Shown here one piece after another: positions 1 through 7,315 of a DNA stretch of 14,705 bases (its first letter is position 1; every line of letters begins with the position of its first letter). This DNA is from Burkholderiaceae bacterium (GTDB lineage: Bacteria; Pseudomonadota; Gammaproteobacteria; Burkholderiales; Burkholderiaceae). The position numbers and the translations under genes were made by a program. Where the stretch lies: NCBI GenBank assembly GCA_022701845.1, contig JAKONS010000180.1, positions 1 to 14,705 of the forward strand, given 5' to 3'. The notes beneath the pieces are model-generated. The model saw only the letters and a list, made by a program, of their open reading frames with translations. It ran no database searches and had not been told where the DNA came from.

Positions 1-28
1 GCACCCGGGTCGCCTTTTCTTTCGTTAG

Positions 29-79
29 TTTCTTTTGGCGAAGCAAAAGAAAGTGACTCGCCGCCGGGCGACTCCCGGC
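29..79. repeat. Paired-hairpin dispersed repeat element (REP-like)
   Basis: Two perfect inverted repeats lie side by side. The first is AT-rich: TTTCTTTTG (29-37), a 6-nt loop and CAAAAGAAA (44-52), unusual in such GC-rich DNA. The second is GCCGGG (63-68), a 5-nt loop and CCCGGC (74-79). From memory, blocks with a GGGTCGCC start, an AAAGAAAGTGACTCGCC core and a GC hairpin recur between genes in many Burkholderiales genomes, so I read this as one copy of a dispersed element. GTCGCC at 9-14 can also pair with GGCGAC at 67-72, so the whole block could fold as one larger stem. A role in transcript termination is possible, but no clean T-run follows either stem. Confidence 0.6.
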
Positions 80-101
80 TCCCGCCTACGCAGTAGAAGC
101 C

Positions 102-371
102 GCCCTCCGCAGGAGCAGCAGCGCTAACAAGCAGGTGCCCTCCGCAAGAGCAGCGGCGCTACCAAGCAAGCGCCCTCCGCAGGAGCACAGCGTGACCAAG
201 CAGGCGCCCCAAACAGCAGCACAGCGCGACCAAGCAAACGCACTCCGCAGGAACATGGCGCTATCAAGCAGGTGCCTCCGCAGATGCAGCGGCCCTACCA
301 ACCAGGTGCCCTGCGCAGCAGCACAGCGCTATCCGGCAAGCGCACGCCGCAAGAACAGCGCTACCAGGAGG
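102..371. repeat. Degenerate 33-35 bp tandem repeat array, about 8 copies
   Basis: Units begin near 102, 137, 172, 206, 240, 274, 308 and 342. They follow the pattern GCCCTCCGCAGGAGCAG, then a short variable stretch, GCGCTACCAAGCAGG and T or C. A ninth, decayed unit may start near 372. Unit length varies between 33 and 35 bp, so no reading frame is kept across the array, which argues against a repeat protein. Several units contain CTCC-GCA-GGAG, a small hairpin. The array ends about 35 bp from the 3' end of the amidohydrolase gene, and 372-407 shows nothing else. No gene is supported in 1-407. Confidence 0.85.
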
Positions 372-407
372 GCACACGCGACAAGAGCTTCGAACAGCCC
401 GTTCACC

Positions 408-1604
408 TCACCGAGCAGGCGCAGCAAACCACTCCCGCACCAACTCCACCCACACCCGCGCCCCCACCGGAATCAACGCATCGTTGAAGTCATAACTCCC
501 GTTATGCAGCAGGCAGGGCCCCGCCCCATGCCCCGCATCCCGATGCCCCCCATCCCCGTTGGCCAGAAACGCATAAGCCCCCGGCTTGGCCATCAACATA
601 TAGGAGAAATCCTCCGCCCCCATCGTCGGCTCCTGCACCGGCACGTTCTCCTCTCCCAGCACCCCCTGCGCCACCCGCCGCAGGAAATCGGCCTCGTACG
701 CATGGTTGATCGTCGGCGGATAGTTGCGATCGAACGTGAACTCGCAGGTCGCCTCGAACGCCGCGCAGGTGTGCTCGGCCACCTGCCGCATGCGGCGCTC
801 GATCATGTCGAGGACCTCGAGGGTGAAGGTGCGCACCGTGCCCTCGATGACGCAGGTGTCGGGCACCACGTTGGTGGCGCTGCCGGCGTGGATCATCGTG
901 ACCGACACCACCCCCGCGTCGATCGGCTTCTTGTTGCGGCTGACGATGGTCTGGAAACCCTGCACCATCTGGCAGGCCACCGGCACCGGGTCGATGCCCA
1001 TGTCGGGCATGGCGGCGTGGCAGCCCTTGCCGCGGATGGTGATCTTGAATTCGTTCGACGACGCCATCACCGGCCCGGCGCTCACCCCCATCTGGCCGGC
1101 CACCATGCCCGGCCAGTTGTGCAGGCCGAACACCGCCTCGCACGGAAAACGCTCGAACAGGCCCTCCTGCACCATCAGCCGGCCGCCGCCGCCACCCTCC
1201 GCGGCCGGCTGGAAGATCAGGTTCACCGTGCCGTCGAAATCGCGATGGCGCGCCAGGTGCTGGGCCGCGGCCAGCAGGATGGTGGTGTGGCCGTCGTGGC
1301 CGCAGGCGTGCATGCGGCCGGGGTTCCGGCTGGCATGGGCGAACGTGTTGCGCTCCTGCATCGGCAGCGCGTCCATGTCGGCCCGGATGCCCAAGGTGCG
1401 GCCGGCGCTGTCGCGCTGGCCGCGGATCACGCCGACCAGCCCGGTGCGGCCGATGCCGCGGTGCACCGGGATGCCCCAGGACTGCAGCCGCTCGGCGACC
1501 AGGTCGGAGGTGCGGACTTCCTCGAAGCCGAGTTCGGGATGGGCGTGGATGTCGCGTCGCAAGGCGACGAGGGCCGGCAGATCGGCATCGAGGATGGTCG
1601 TCAT
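408..1604 (-). CDS. M20 family metallo-amidohydrolase (hippurate/N-acyl-amino-acid hydrolase type), altered active site
   Basis: This 398-residue protein has the usual length and layout of the M20D aminoacylase/hippurate hydrolase group, cytoplasmic dinuclear-metal enzymes that split N-acyl or N-aroyl amino acids. Visible motifs are RADMDALPM (74-82), the metal-binding HACGHDGH (99-106), GLHN (160-163), GKGCHAAMP (193-200), GAEDFSYM (329-336) with Glu331, and LLHNGSYDFND (365-375). The usual FQPAEEG motif reads FQPAAEG (131-137): the first Glu, general base in the family, is Ala135, while the metal-ligand Glu136 remains. The frame is open to 1706, but I chose ATG 1604 because family similarity begins at MTTILDADLPALVALRRDIH; no strong ribosome site is visible. 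It is divergent from the MarR/efflux operon. The fold is near certain; activity and substrate are open. Confidence 0.92.
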   Translation of the reverse strand: MTTILDADLPALVALRRDIHAHPELGFEEVRTSDLVAERLQSWGIPVHRGIGRTGLVGVIRGQRDSAGRTLGIRADMDALPMQERNTFAHASRNPGRMHACGHDGHTTILLAAAQHLARHRDFDGTVNLIFQPAAEGGGGGRLMVQEGLFERFPCEAVFGLHNWPGMVAGQMGVSAGPVMASSNEFKITIRGKGCHAAMPDMGIDPVPVACQMVQGFQTIVSRNKKPIDAGVVSVTMIHAGSATNVVPDTCVIEGTVRTFTLEVLDMIERRMRQVAEHTCAAFEATCEFTFDRNYPPTINHAYEADFLRRVAQGVLGEENVPVQEPTMGAEDFSYMLMAKPGAYAFLANGDGGHRDAGHGAGPCLLHNGSYDFNDALIPVGARVWVELVREWFAAPAR

Positions 1605-1684
1605 GGCGGAGGGCTGCGGACTTGGGGGGCGGAAGAAGAGGGGGGTTGCGGGCCAGTCTACCGCCGGGCCCGTGGCACCGGCGG

Positions 1685-1714
1685 TTACGCGGATATGCGG
1701 GTTCACCCTAAAAT
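1685..1714 (+). promoter_or_regulatory. Candidate sigma-70 promoter for the marR-efflux operon
   Basis: TAAAAT at 1709-1714 differs from the -10 consensus by one base and sits in a rare AT-rich pocket. TTACGC at 1685-1690, 18 bp upstream, is a weak -35 match. Transcription would start near 1720, about 65 nt before the marR ATG, inside the palindrome at 1714-1731. Placement is by inspection only. Confidence 0.4.
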
Positions 1715-1731
1715 AGATAGCAAGCTAACTA
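1714..1731. promoter_or_regulatory. Palindromic operator candidate for the MarR regulator
   Basis: TAGATAGC-AA-GCTAACTA is an inverted repeat with 7 of 8 positions paired. It touches the end of the candidate -10 and covers the expected start of transcription. MarR dimers bind palindromes of about this size and usually repress their own operon by blocking polymerase, so the position fits autorepression. It could also affect the divergent amidohydrolase gene. Binding is inferred from position and symmetry. Confidence 0.5.
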
Positions 1732-1787
1732 ATGGGGTGCTGGCCTTTCGCCAGTGCTGCATCGACTTTTTTTCCCGGATCGCCGCC

Positions 1788-2318
1788 ATGCCCAAGATTT
1801 CCGCCGCCGACCGCCGCACCGCCGCCCTGCTGTCGATCGCCAGCCAGCTGCCGATCCTGCAGCGCGGCTACCGCGCCGCGGCCGACCGCGCGGTGGCGCA
1901 CACCGGCATGTCGCAGGCGATGGCCTGGCCGCTGGTGATGATCGGCCGGCTGGGCGACGGGGTGCGCGCCGGCGCGCTGGCCGAGGTGCTGGCGATCGAG
2001 GGCGCCTCGCTGGTGCGGCCGCTCGACCAGCTGGCCGACGCCGGCCTCATCGAGCGCCGCGAGGACGCCGCCGACCGCCGCGCCAAGGGGCTCTACATCA
2101 CCCCCGCCGGCCAGGCTGCGCGCGACCAGATCGAGACCGCGCTGTACGAGCTGCGCGCCGACATCTTCGCCGCCGCCGACGATGCCGACATCGCCGCCTG
2201 CCTGCGGGTGTTCGCGGTGATCGAGGCACGGGTCGGCAAAGGCGCCTCGGGCACTTCGGGCGGCCCGGGCGTGTCGGTGGCCGCTGCCGGCGCCACCGGG
2301 CCGGAGCAGGCGGCGTGA
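1788..2318 (+). CDS. MarR family transcriptional regulator of the efflux operon
   Basis: This 176-residue regulator carries a winged helix-turn-helix: the recognition-helix region runs from about AGALAEVLAIEGASLVRPLD (61-80) through QLADAGLIERRED, with a wing rich in Arg (DRRAKGLYITPAG, 96-108). Helices on each side (about 10-45 and 110-148) would form the dimer interface. A low-complexity Gly/Ala tail follows from about 150. MarR proteins typically repress an adjacent operon and release DNA when a phenolic or other aromatic ligand binds. The frame is open far upstream through the repeat array, but similarity begins at ATG 1788. It is first in the operon, and its stop overlaps the GTG start of the FUSC gene by 4 nt. 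Ligand unknown; an aromatic acid is likely given the pump. Confidence 0.88.
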   Translation: MPKISAADRRTAALLSIASQLPILQRGYRAAADRAVAHTGMSQAMAWPLVMIGRLGDGVRAGALAEVLAIEGASLVRPLDQLADAGLIERREDAADRRAKGLYITPAGQAARDQIETALYELRADIFAAADDADIAACLRVFAVIEARVGKGASGTSGGPGVSVAAAGATGPEQAA

Positions 2319-4564
2319 CGTCGCAGGCGAGCCCCGCCCGCGGGCTGCTGCAGCCGGCGCTGCCGCGCTTCCTGCGGTTCAGCCGGGCCGAATGGCTGTT
2401 CTCGGTGAAGTGCTTCACCGCTGCCATGCTGGCCATGTACATCGCCAGCCGGGCCGGCCTGCCGCGCCCCTTCTGGGCCATGATGACCACCTACGTGGTG
2501 GCCAATCCGCTGACCGGCGCCACCCGTTCCAAGGCGCTGTTCCGCTTTCTCGGCACCCTGGTCGGCTGCACCGCCACGGTGGCGATCGTGCCGGCGCTGG
2601 CCAATGCGCCCGAGCTGCTGTCGCTGGCGCTGTGCCTGTGGCTCGGCCTGTGCCTGTTCCTGTCGCTGCTCGACCGCACGCCGCGCTCCTATGTGTTTAT
2701 GCTGGCCGGCTACACCGCCGCGCTGATCGGCTTTCCGTCGGTGGGCGCGCCGACGCTGCTGTTCGACACCGCCATGGCCCGGGTGCAGGAGATCGGCCTG
2801 GGCATCCTGACGGCCAGCGTGGTGCATTCGATCGTGCTGCCGGTGGGCATGGGCGCCACGCTCACCGCCATGCTCGACCGCGCGCTGGGGGACGCCCGCC
2901 AGTGGCTGGGCGACCTGCTGCGTCCGGCCGCCGCCGGCGACGAGCGCACGCCCGCCCGGCGCCAGGCGCTGGCGGTGGACCGGCGCCGGCTGGCGCTCGA
3001 CATCACCCAGCTGCGCATCCTGTCGACCCACATCCCGTTCGACACCAGCCATGTGCGCTGGACCGCCGGCGCCATCCGCGGCATGCAGGACCGCATCGCC
3101 GCGCTCACCCCCACCCTGTCGGCGGTGGAGGACCGGCTGGCGGCGATGGAGCAGGCCGACGGCGCGCTGGCGCCCGACGTGGTGGCGCTGCTGGCGCGCG
3201 CCTCCGACTGGCTGCAGCGCGGCGCGGCGGCGGCGGAGCTGCCCGCATTGCGCCAGGCGCTGCAGGCGCTGGCCGACCGCAGCGCGCCGGAGCCGGCCGC
3301 CGATACGCCCCCGCACGATGCCGCCGACATCGACGGCGGTACCGGCGACGAGGAAGCCGAGCCGGCGGCGCCCGCCCCCTACCCCGCCTGGAGCCGCGCC
3401 CTGCGCATCGACCTCGCCGCCCGCCTCGACGACCTGCTGGCCGGCTGGCGCGCCTGCACCGCGCTGCGCCGCGATGTCGAGGCGGGCCTGGCCGGCGACG
3501 CCCCGCCGCGCCGGCGCACCGCGTCGCTCGGCCGGCAGGTGCTGCACCGCGACGTCGGCATGGCGGCGCTGTCGTCCTTCGCGGCGATGGTGGCGGTCGG
3601 CCTGTGCTGCTTCTTCTGGATCGCCACCGGCTGGCCGAGCGGCTCGGTGGCGGCCATGATGGCCGGCATCTTCTGCAGCTTCTTCGCCACCATGGACGAC
3701 CCGGTGCCGGCGATCCACGGCTTCCTGGTGGCCACCCTGTGGTCGGTGCCGATCGCCGCGCTGTACGTGCTGGTGGCGCTGCCGCTGATCCACGATTTCG
3801 GCATGCTGGTGCTGGTGTGCGCGCCGGTGTTCCTGGTGCTGGGCTGCTATGCCGGCCGGCCCGCCACCATGCTGACCGGGCTGGGCATGACGATGGGCGT
3901 GGCCGGCTCGCTGGCGCTGCACGACACCGCCAGCGCCGACATCGTGAGCTTTCTCAATTCGAACATCGCGCAGGTGGTGGGCATCGTGGTGGCGGCGCGG
4001 GTGACCCGGCTGATCCGCTCGGTCGGCAGCGACTGGAGCGCCGGCCGCATCCGCCGCGCCACCTGGCGCGACCTGGCCGGCATGGCCTCGGCGCGGCGCG
4101 GCGAAGGCAGGCGCGACGCCTATGCCGCCCGCATGCTCGACCGCATCGCCTTGCTGGCGCCGCGGGTGGCGCAGGGCGACACCGGCCCCGACTCGCCCGG
4201 CACCCAGCGGGTGCTGCGCGAGCTGCGCATCGGCCAGGACATCGCGCTGCTGCAGCGGCTGCGCCCGCAGCTGCCGCAGGACGGCGCGGCCGGCCTGCTG
4301 GCCGGCGTGGCGCAGGTGTTCCGCGACCGGGTGGCCGGCCTGCCGGACGAGGCGGCGCGGCCGGCCGGCCTGCTGCGCGAGGTCGATCGCATGCTGGCGC
4401 AGGCCCTGGACGACGACGCCGCGCGGCCGGGCGCCGACCGCCAGCGCTCCCCGGTGACCGCCCTGGTCGGCCTGCGCCGCAACCTGTTTCCCGATGCGCC
4501 GGCGCTGCTGCCCGCGGCCGGCGCGCCGGCGTCCGCAACCGTTTCCGGAGTGCCCCTTCCATGA
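2315..4564 (+). CDS. FUSC family inner-membrane efflux protein (AaeB-like)
   Basis: This 749-residue protein has the two-halved layout of fusaric-acid-resistance/AaeB transporters, which export aromatic carboxylic acids and similar compounds through the inner membrane. A first hydrophobic cluster (about 30-178) contains the typical PFWAMMTTYVVANPLTGATR stretch (52-71). A long cytoplasmic part with helices follows, including a Pro/Asp/Glu-rich linker near 320-360 that is probably disordered. A second cluster lies at about 415-565, and a soluble C-terminal part ends the protein. The GTG start at 2315 is supported by GGAG at 2303-2306 and by the GTGA overlap with marR; no suitable in-frame ATG lies nearby. 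Its stop overlaps the next ATG (ATGA), so the genes are probably translationally coupled. Family call is strong; substrate is inferred from relatives. Confidence 0.93.
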   Translation: MTSQASPARGLLQPALPRFLRFSRAEWLFSVKCFTAAMLAMYIASRAGLPRPFWAMMTTYVVANPLTGATRSKALFRFLGTLVGCTATVAIVPALANAPELLSLALCLWLGLCLFLSLLDRTPRSYVFMLAGYTAALIGFPSVGAPTLLFDTAMARVQEIGLGILTASVVHSIVLPVGMGATLTAMLDRALGDARQWLGDLLRPAAAGDERTPARRQALAVDRRRLALDITQLRILSTHIPFDTSHVRWTAGAIRGMQDRIAALTPTLSAVEDRLAAMEQADGALAPDVVALLARASDWLQRGAAAAELPALRQALQALADRSAPEPAADTPPHDAADIDGGTGDEEAEPAAPAPYPAWSRALRIDLAARLDDLLAGWRACTALRRDVEAGLAGDAPPRRRTASLGRQVLHRDVGMAALSSFAAMVAVGLCCFFWIATGWPSGSVAAMMAGIFCSFFATMDDPVPAIHGFLVATLWSVPIAALYVLVALPLIHDFGMLVLVCAPVFLVLGCYAGRPATMLTGLGMTMGVAGSLALHDTASADIVSFLNSNIAQVVGIVVAARVTRLIRSVGSDWSAGRIRRATWRDLAGMASARRGEGRRDAYAARMLDRIALLAPRVAQGDTGPDSPGTQRVLRELRIGQDIALLQRLRPQLPQDGAAGLLAGVAQVFRDRVAGLPDEAARPAGLLREVDRMLAQALDDDAARPGADRQRSPVTALVGLRRNLFPDAPALLPAAGAPASATVSGVPLP

Positions 4565-4773
4565 TCGGCGAAGCCAGTTTCTTCGGCCTCTACCTGCCCT
4601 GGCTGATGCTGCTGGCCGGCGGCGCGCTGCTGCTCAGCTGGGCGCTGCGGCGGCTGCTGGCCGCCGCCGGGCTGTACCGCTGGGTGTGGCATCCGGCGCT
4701 GTTCGACCTCGCGCTGTACGTGCTGCTGCTGTATGCGCTGGTGCGGCTGACCGCGCCGTCGCTGGCCGGCTGA
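4561..4773 (+). CDS. DUF1656 small membrane protein (AaeX-like)
   Basis: A 70-residue protein with two predicted membrane helices (about 5-28 and 45-65) joined by a short loop containing YRWVWHP. Size, the HPALFDLALYV segment and its place between a FUSC transporter and an HlyD adaptor are diagnostic of the DUF1656/AaeX family, whose exact role in the pump is unknown. The ATG overlaps the FUSC stop by 4 nt and has GGAG at 4547-4550. Confidence 0.9.
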   Translation: MIGEASFFGLYLPWLMLLAGGALLLSWALRRLLAAAGLYRWVWHPALFDLALYVLLLYALVRLTAPSLAG

Positions 4774-4831
4774 CCGCCACGCCCTGCCCCCGTTTCCCAT
4801 CCGATTCCCCCGCCTTTCGATCGACACCGCG

Positions 4832-5794
4832 ATGACCGCACCCTCCACGCCCTCCGCCCCCACCGCTTCCCGCCGCCCGGCCCCGCCGGCCTGGCTGCTG
4901 CGCCTGGCCCGCATCGCCCTGACCCTGCTGGTGGTGGCCGCCGCGGTGTGGGCCGGCCTGCGGCTGTGGGACCACTACGAACTCGCGCCCTGGACCCGCG
5001 ACGGCCGGGTGCGGGCCAACGTGGTGCAGATCGCGCCGGACGTGTCCGGGCTGGTCACATCGGTGCCGGTGCACGACAACCAGGCGGTGGCCGCCGGCGC
5101 GCTGCTGTTCGAGGTCGACCAGGCGCGCTACAGCCTGGCGGTGCGGCAGGCCGAGGTCGGCATCGGCATGCTGCGGGTGGCGCTGTCGCAGGCGCAGCGC
5201 GAGGACGCCCGCAACGTCGAGCTGGGCAACCTGGTGTCGCAGGAGGTGCGCGAGCAGACCCGGGTGCGGGTCGAGGTGGCGCAGGCCAACCTGGCCACCG
5301 CCACCGTCACGCTCGACGGCGCCAGGCTGAACCTGCAGCGCGCCGCGGTACGCGCCCCCACCGACGGGCTGGTGACCAACCTCGACCTGCGCCAGGGCGC
5401 CTACGCCACCGCCGGCCATCCGGTGCTGGCGCTGGTCGATGCGCAGTCGCTGTATGTCGAAGGCTATTTCGAGGAAACCAAGCTGCCGCGCATCCATATC
5501 GGCGACCGGGTGCGGGTGACGCCGATGGGCGGCGGCACGCTCGGCGGCACGGTGGAGAGCATCACCGCCGGCATCGCCGACCGCGACCGCAGCACCGCCG
5601 CCAACCTGCTGCCCAGCGTGAACCCCACCTTCAACTGGGTGCGGCTGGCGCAGCGGATTCCGGTGCGGGTGAAGCTCGACCCGCTGCCGGCCGACACCCG
5701 CCTGGTGGCCGGCGAGACGGTCACCGTGGCGGTGCTGGAGGGCCGCGGCGCGACACCCGCCGTGGCGTCCGGCGCACCGAAAGCGACACCATGA
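4832..5794 (+). CDS. HlyD/AaeA-type periplasmic adaptor (membrane fusion protein)
   Basis: This 320-residue adaptor would bridge the FUSC inner-membrane protein and the outer-membrane channel. It has a Pro-rich N-terminus, one membrane anchor at about 25-43, then a first lipoyl half (PWTRDGRVRANVVQIAPDVS, 53-72, and AGALLFEVD). A helical hairpin follows at about 100-175 and a second lipoyl half after it (AAVRAPTDGLVTNLDLRQGAY). The beta-barrel part contains NPTFNWVRLAQRIPVRV, a signature of AaeA/EmrA-like adaptors paired with FUSC pumps. The start is ATG 4832, 58 nt after the DUF1656 stop, with only a poor ribosome site. Its stop overlaps the next ATG (ATGA at 5791-5794). Confidence 0.93.
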   Translation: MTAPSTPSAPTASRRPAPPAWLLRLARIALTLLVVAAAVWAGLRLWDHYELAPWTRDGRVRANVVQIAPDVSGLVTSVPVHDNQAVAAGALLFEVDQARYSLAVRQAEVGIGMLRVALSQAQREDARNVELGNLVSQEVREQTRVRVEVAQANLATATVTLDGARLNLQRAAVRAPTDGLVTNLDLRQGAYATAGHPVLALVDAQSLYVEGYFEETKLPRIHIGDRVRVTPMGGGTLGGTVESITAGIADRDRSTAANLLPSVNPTFNWVRLAQRIPVRVKLDPLPADTRLVAGETVTVAVLEGRGATPAVASGAPKATP

Positions 5795-7251
5795 ATTCCC
5801 ATCTCCTCCGCTCCCGCCTCGGCGCCCCGTCCCTCGCCGCAGCCCTCGCCGCGGCCGCCCTGCTCGCCGGCTGCGCCACCCACCCGGTCGGCCCCGATTA
5901 CCGGGCCCCCGCCGCGCTGGCCCCGGCGCAGGCGGCATCCGCCGGCGCCTTCCAGTCGGCCGAGCCGCAGGCCGCCACCGCCGCACCGCTGCCGGCGCAC
6001 TGGTGGCGGCTCTACCAGGACCCCCTGCTCGACGCGCTGGTGGCGCAGGCGTTCGCGCACAACACCGACCTGCGGGTGGCGGTGGCCAACCTGGAGCGCG
6101 AGCGGGCGCTCGACGAGGAGGTGCGCGGCGCGCAGCGGCCGGCGATCGGCGTCAGCGGCGGTCCGTCGCTCGGCCACAAGTCGGGGCTCGACCTGCTGCG
6201 CCCGGGCTACCAGCCGCCGGCCACCCTCAACTACGGCGCCAGCGTGTCGCTGAGCTACCAGCTCGACCTGTTCGGCCAGATCCGCCGCGCCATCGAGGCG
6301 TCGGAGGCGGGCACCGGCGCGTCGGAAGCCGCGCTCGACCTGGTGCGGGTGAACGTGGCCGCCGGCACCGCGCGCGCCTATGCCGAGGTGTGCGCCGGCG
6401 GTGCGCGGCTGCAGAGCGCGCAGACCTCGGTGCGGCTGCAGCAGGAAGCGGTCGACCAGTCCGACCGCCTGCAGCGCGCCGGCCGGGTGGGCGCCATCGA
6501 CGCGGCCCGGGCGCGCGGCCAGCTGGAGCAGCTGCGCTCGGCCCTGCCGACCTTGCAGGCGCAGCGCCAGGCGGCGCTGTACCGGCTGGCCACCCTCACC
6601 GGCGCGCCGCCGCGCGCGTTTGCGCAGGCGGTGGCCGACTGCGCCACGCCGCCGCAGCTCGCTGGCGCGATTCCGGCCGGCGACGGCGCGGCGCTGCTGC
6701 GGCGCCGGCCCGACATCCGGCAGGACGAGCGCAACGTCGCCGTCGCCAGCGCCCGCATCGGCGTGGCGACCGCCGACCTCTACCCGCGGATCTCCCTCGG
6801 CGTATCGGCCGGCAGCCTGGGCCGGCTGAAGGACTTCGGCGGCAGCGACACCTTCAGCTACAGCATCGGCCCGCTGATCTCCTGGACGCTGCCCAACACC
6901 GGCGCGGCGCAGGCCCGCATCGCCCAGGCCGAGGCCGGCACCCGGGCGGCGCTGGCCCGCTTCGACGGCACCGTGCTGAACGCCCTGCGCGAGACCGAGA
7001 CCGCGCTCACCGTCTACGCCCGCGAGCTCGACCGCCGCGCCGCGCTGCAGGCCGCGCGCGACCAGACCGCGATCGTCGCCGGCCAAGCGCGCCAGCTGTA
7101 CCTCAACGGCCGCACCGGCTCGCTCGACGCGCTGGACGCCGAGCGCGCGCTGGCCGGCAGCGAGGCCGCGCTGGCGGCTTCCGACGCCCAGCTGGCCGAC
7201 GACCAGGTGAGCGTGTTCCTGGCGCTCGGCGGGGGGTGGGAGGCCGACTGA
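5791..7251 (+). CDS. NodT-type outer-membrane efflux lipoprotein (OMF/TolC-like)
   Basis: This 486-residue protein would be the outer-membrane exit duct of the pump. A lipoprotein signal ends in LLAGC with the lipidated Cys at residue 28, followed by the family's PVGPDYRAP start. Two outer-membrane-efflux repeats follow, with conserved markers HWWRLYQDPLLDALVAQA, the SLSYQLDLFGQIRRAIE stretch, LLRRRPDIRQDE, and TADLYPRISLG. The ATG overlaps the adaptor stop by 4 nt. It is the last gene of the operon; the next gene is on the opposite strand and converges after 64 nt. No convincing intrinsic terminator is seen there, only an 8-bp direct repeat at 7289-7309. Confidence 0.95.
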   Translation: MNSHLLRSRLGAPSLAAALAAAALLAGCATHPVGPDYRAPAALAPAQAASAGAFQSAEPQAATAAPLPAHWWRLYQDPLLDALVAQAFAHNTDLRVAVANLERERALDEEVRGAQRPAIGVSGGPSLGHKSGLDLLRPGYQPPATLNYGASVSLSYQLDLFGQIRRAIEASEAGTGASEAALDLVRVNVAAGTARAYAEVCAGGARLQSAQTSVRLQQEAVDQSDRLQRAGRVGAIDAARARGQLEQLRSALPTLQAQRQAALYRLATLTGAPPRAFAQAVADCATPPQLAGAIPAGDGAALLRRRPDIRQDERNVAVASARIGVATADLYPRISLGVSAGSLGRLKDFGGSDTFSYSIGPLISWTLPNTGAAQARIAQAEAGTRAALARFDGTVLNALRETETALTVYARELDRRAALQAARDQTAIVAGQARQLYLNGRTGSLDALDAERALAGSEAALAASDAQLADDQVSVFLALGGGWEAD

Positions 7252-7315
7252 AGAGATCGCCGCCGCTGGTGCATGCGACGGCGCCGTGCGAGCGTTCGAG
7301 CGTTCGAGCTCCGGC

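Noticed and set aside
102..371. CRISPR array
   Set aside because: The units abut each other with no unique spacers of constant size, the repeats are too diverged, and no cas genes are nearby.
135..1787. Long N-terminal extension of the MarR reading frame through the repeat array and antisense to the amidohydrolase
   Set aside because: The frame is open only because of GC-rich composition. MarR similarity starts at 1788, and the extension would run antisense to a gene with clear family motifs.
2093..4914. Long open frames overlapping the FUSC gene on both strands
   Set aside because: Their translations are low-complexity Arg/Gly/Ala/Pro or His/Gln-rich. The FUSC frame has membrane segments, family motifs, an SD site and coupled overlaps.
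7289..7309. Tandem 8-bp repeat CGAGCGTT (2.6 copies) between the convergent genes
   Set aside because: Too short to assign a role; probably replication slippage. No terminator structure with a T-run was found in 7252-7315.
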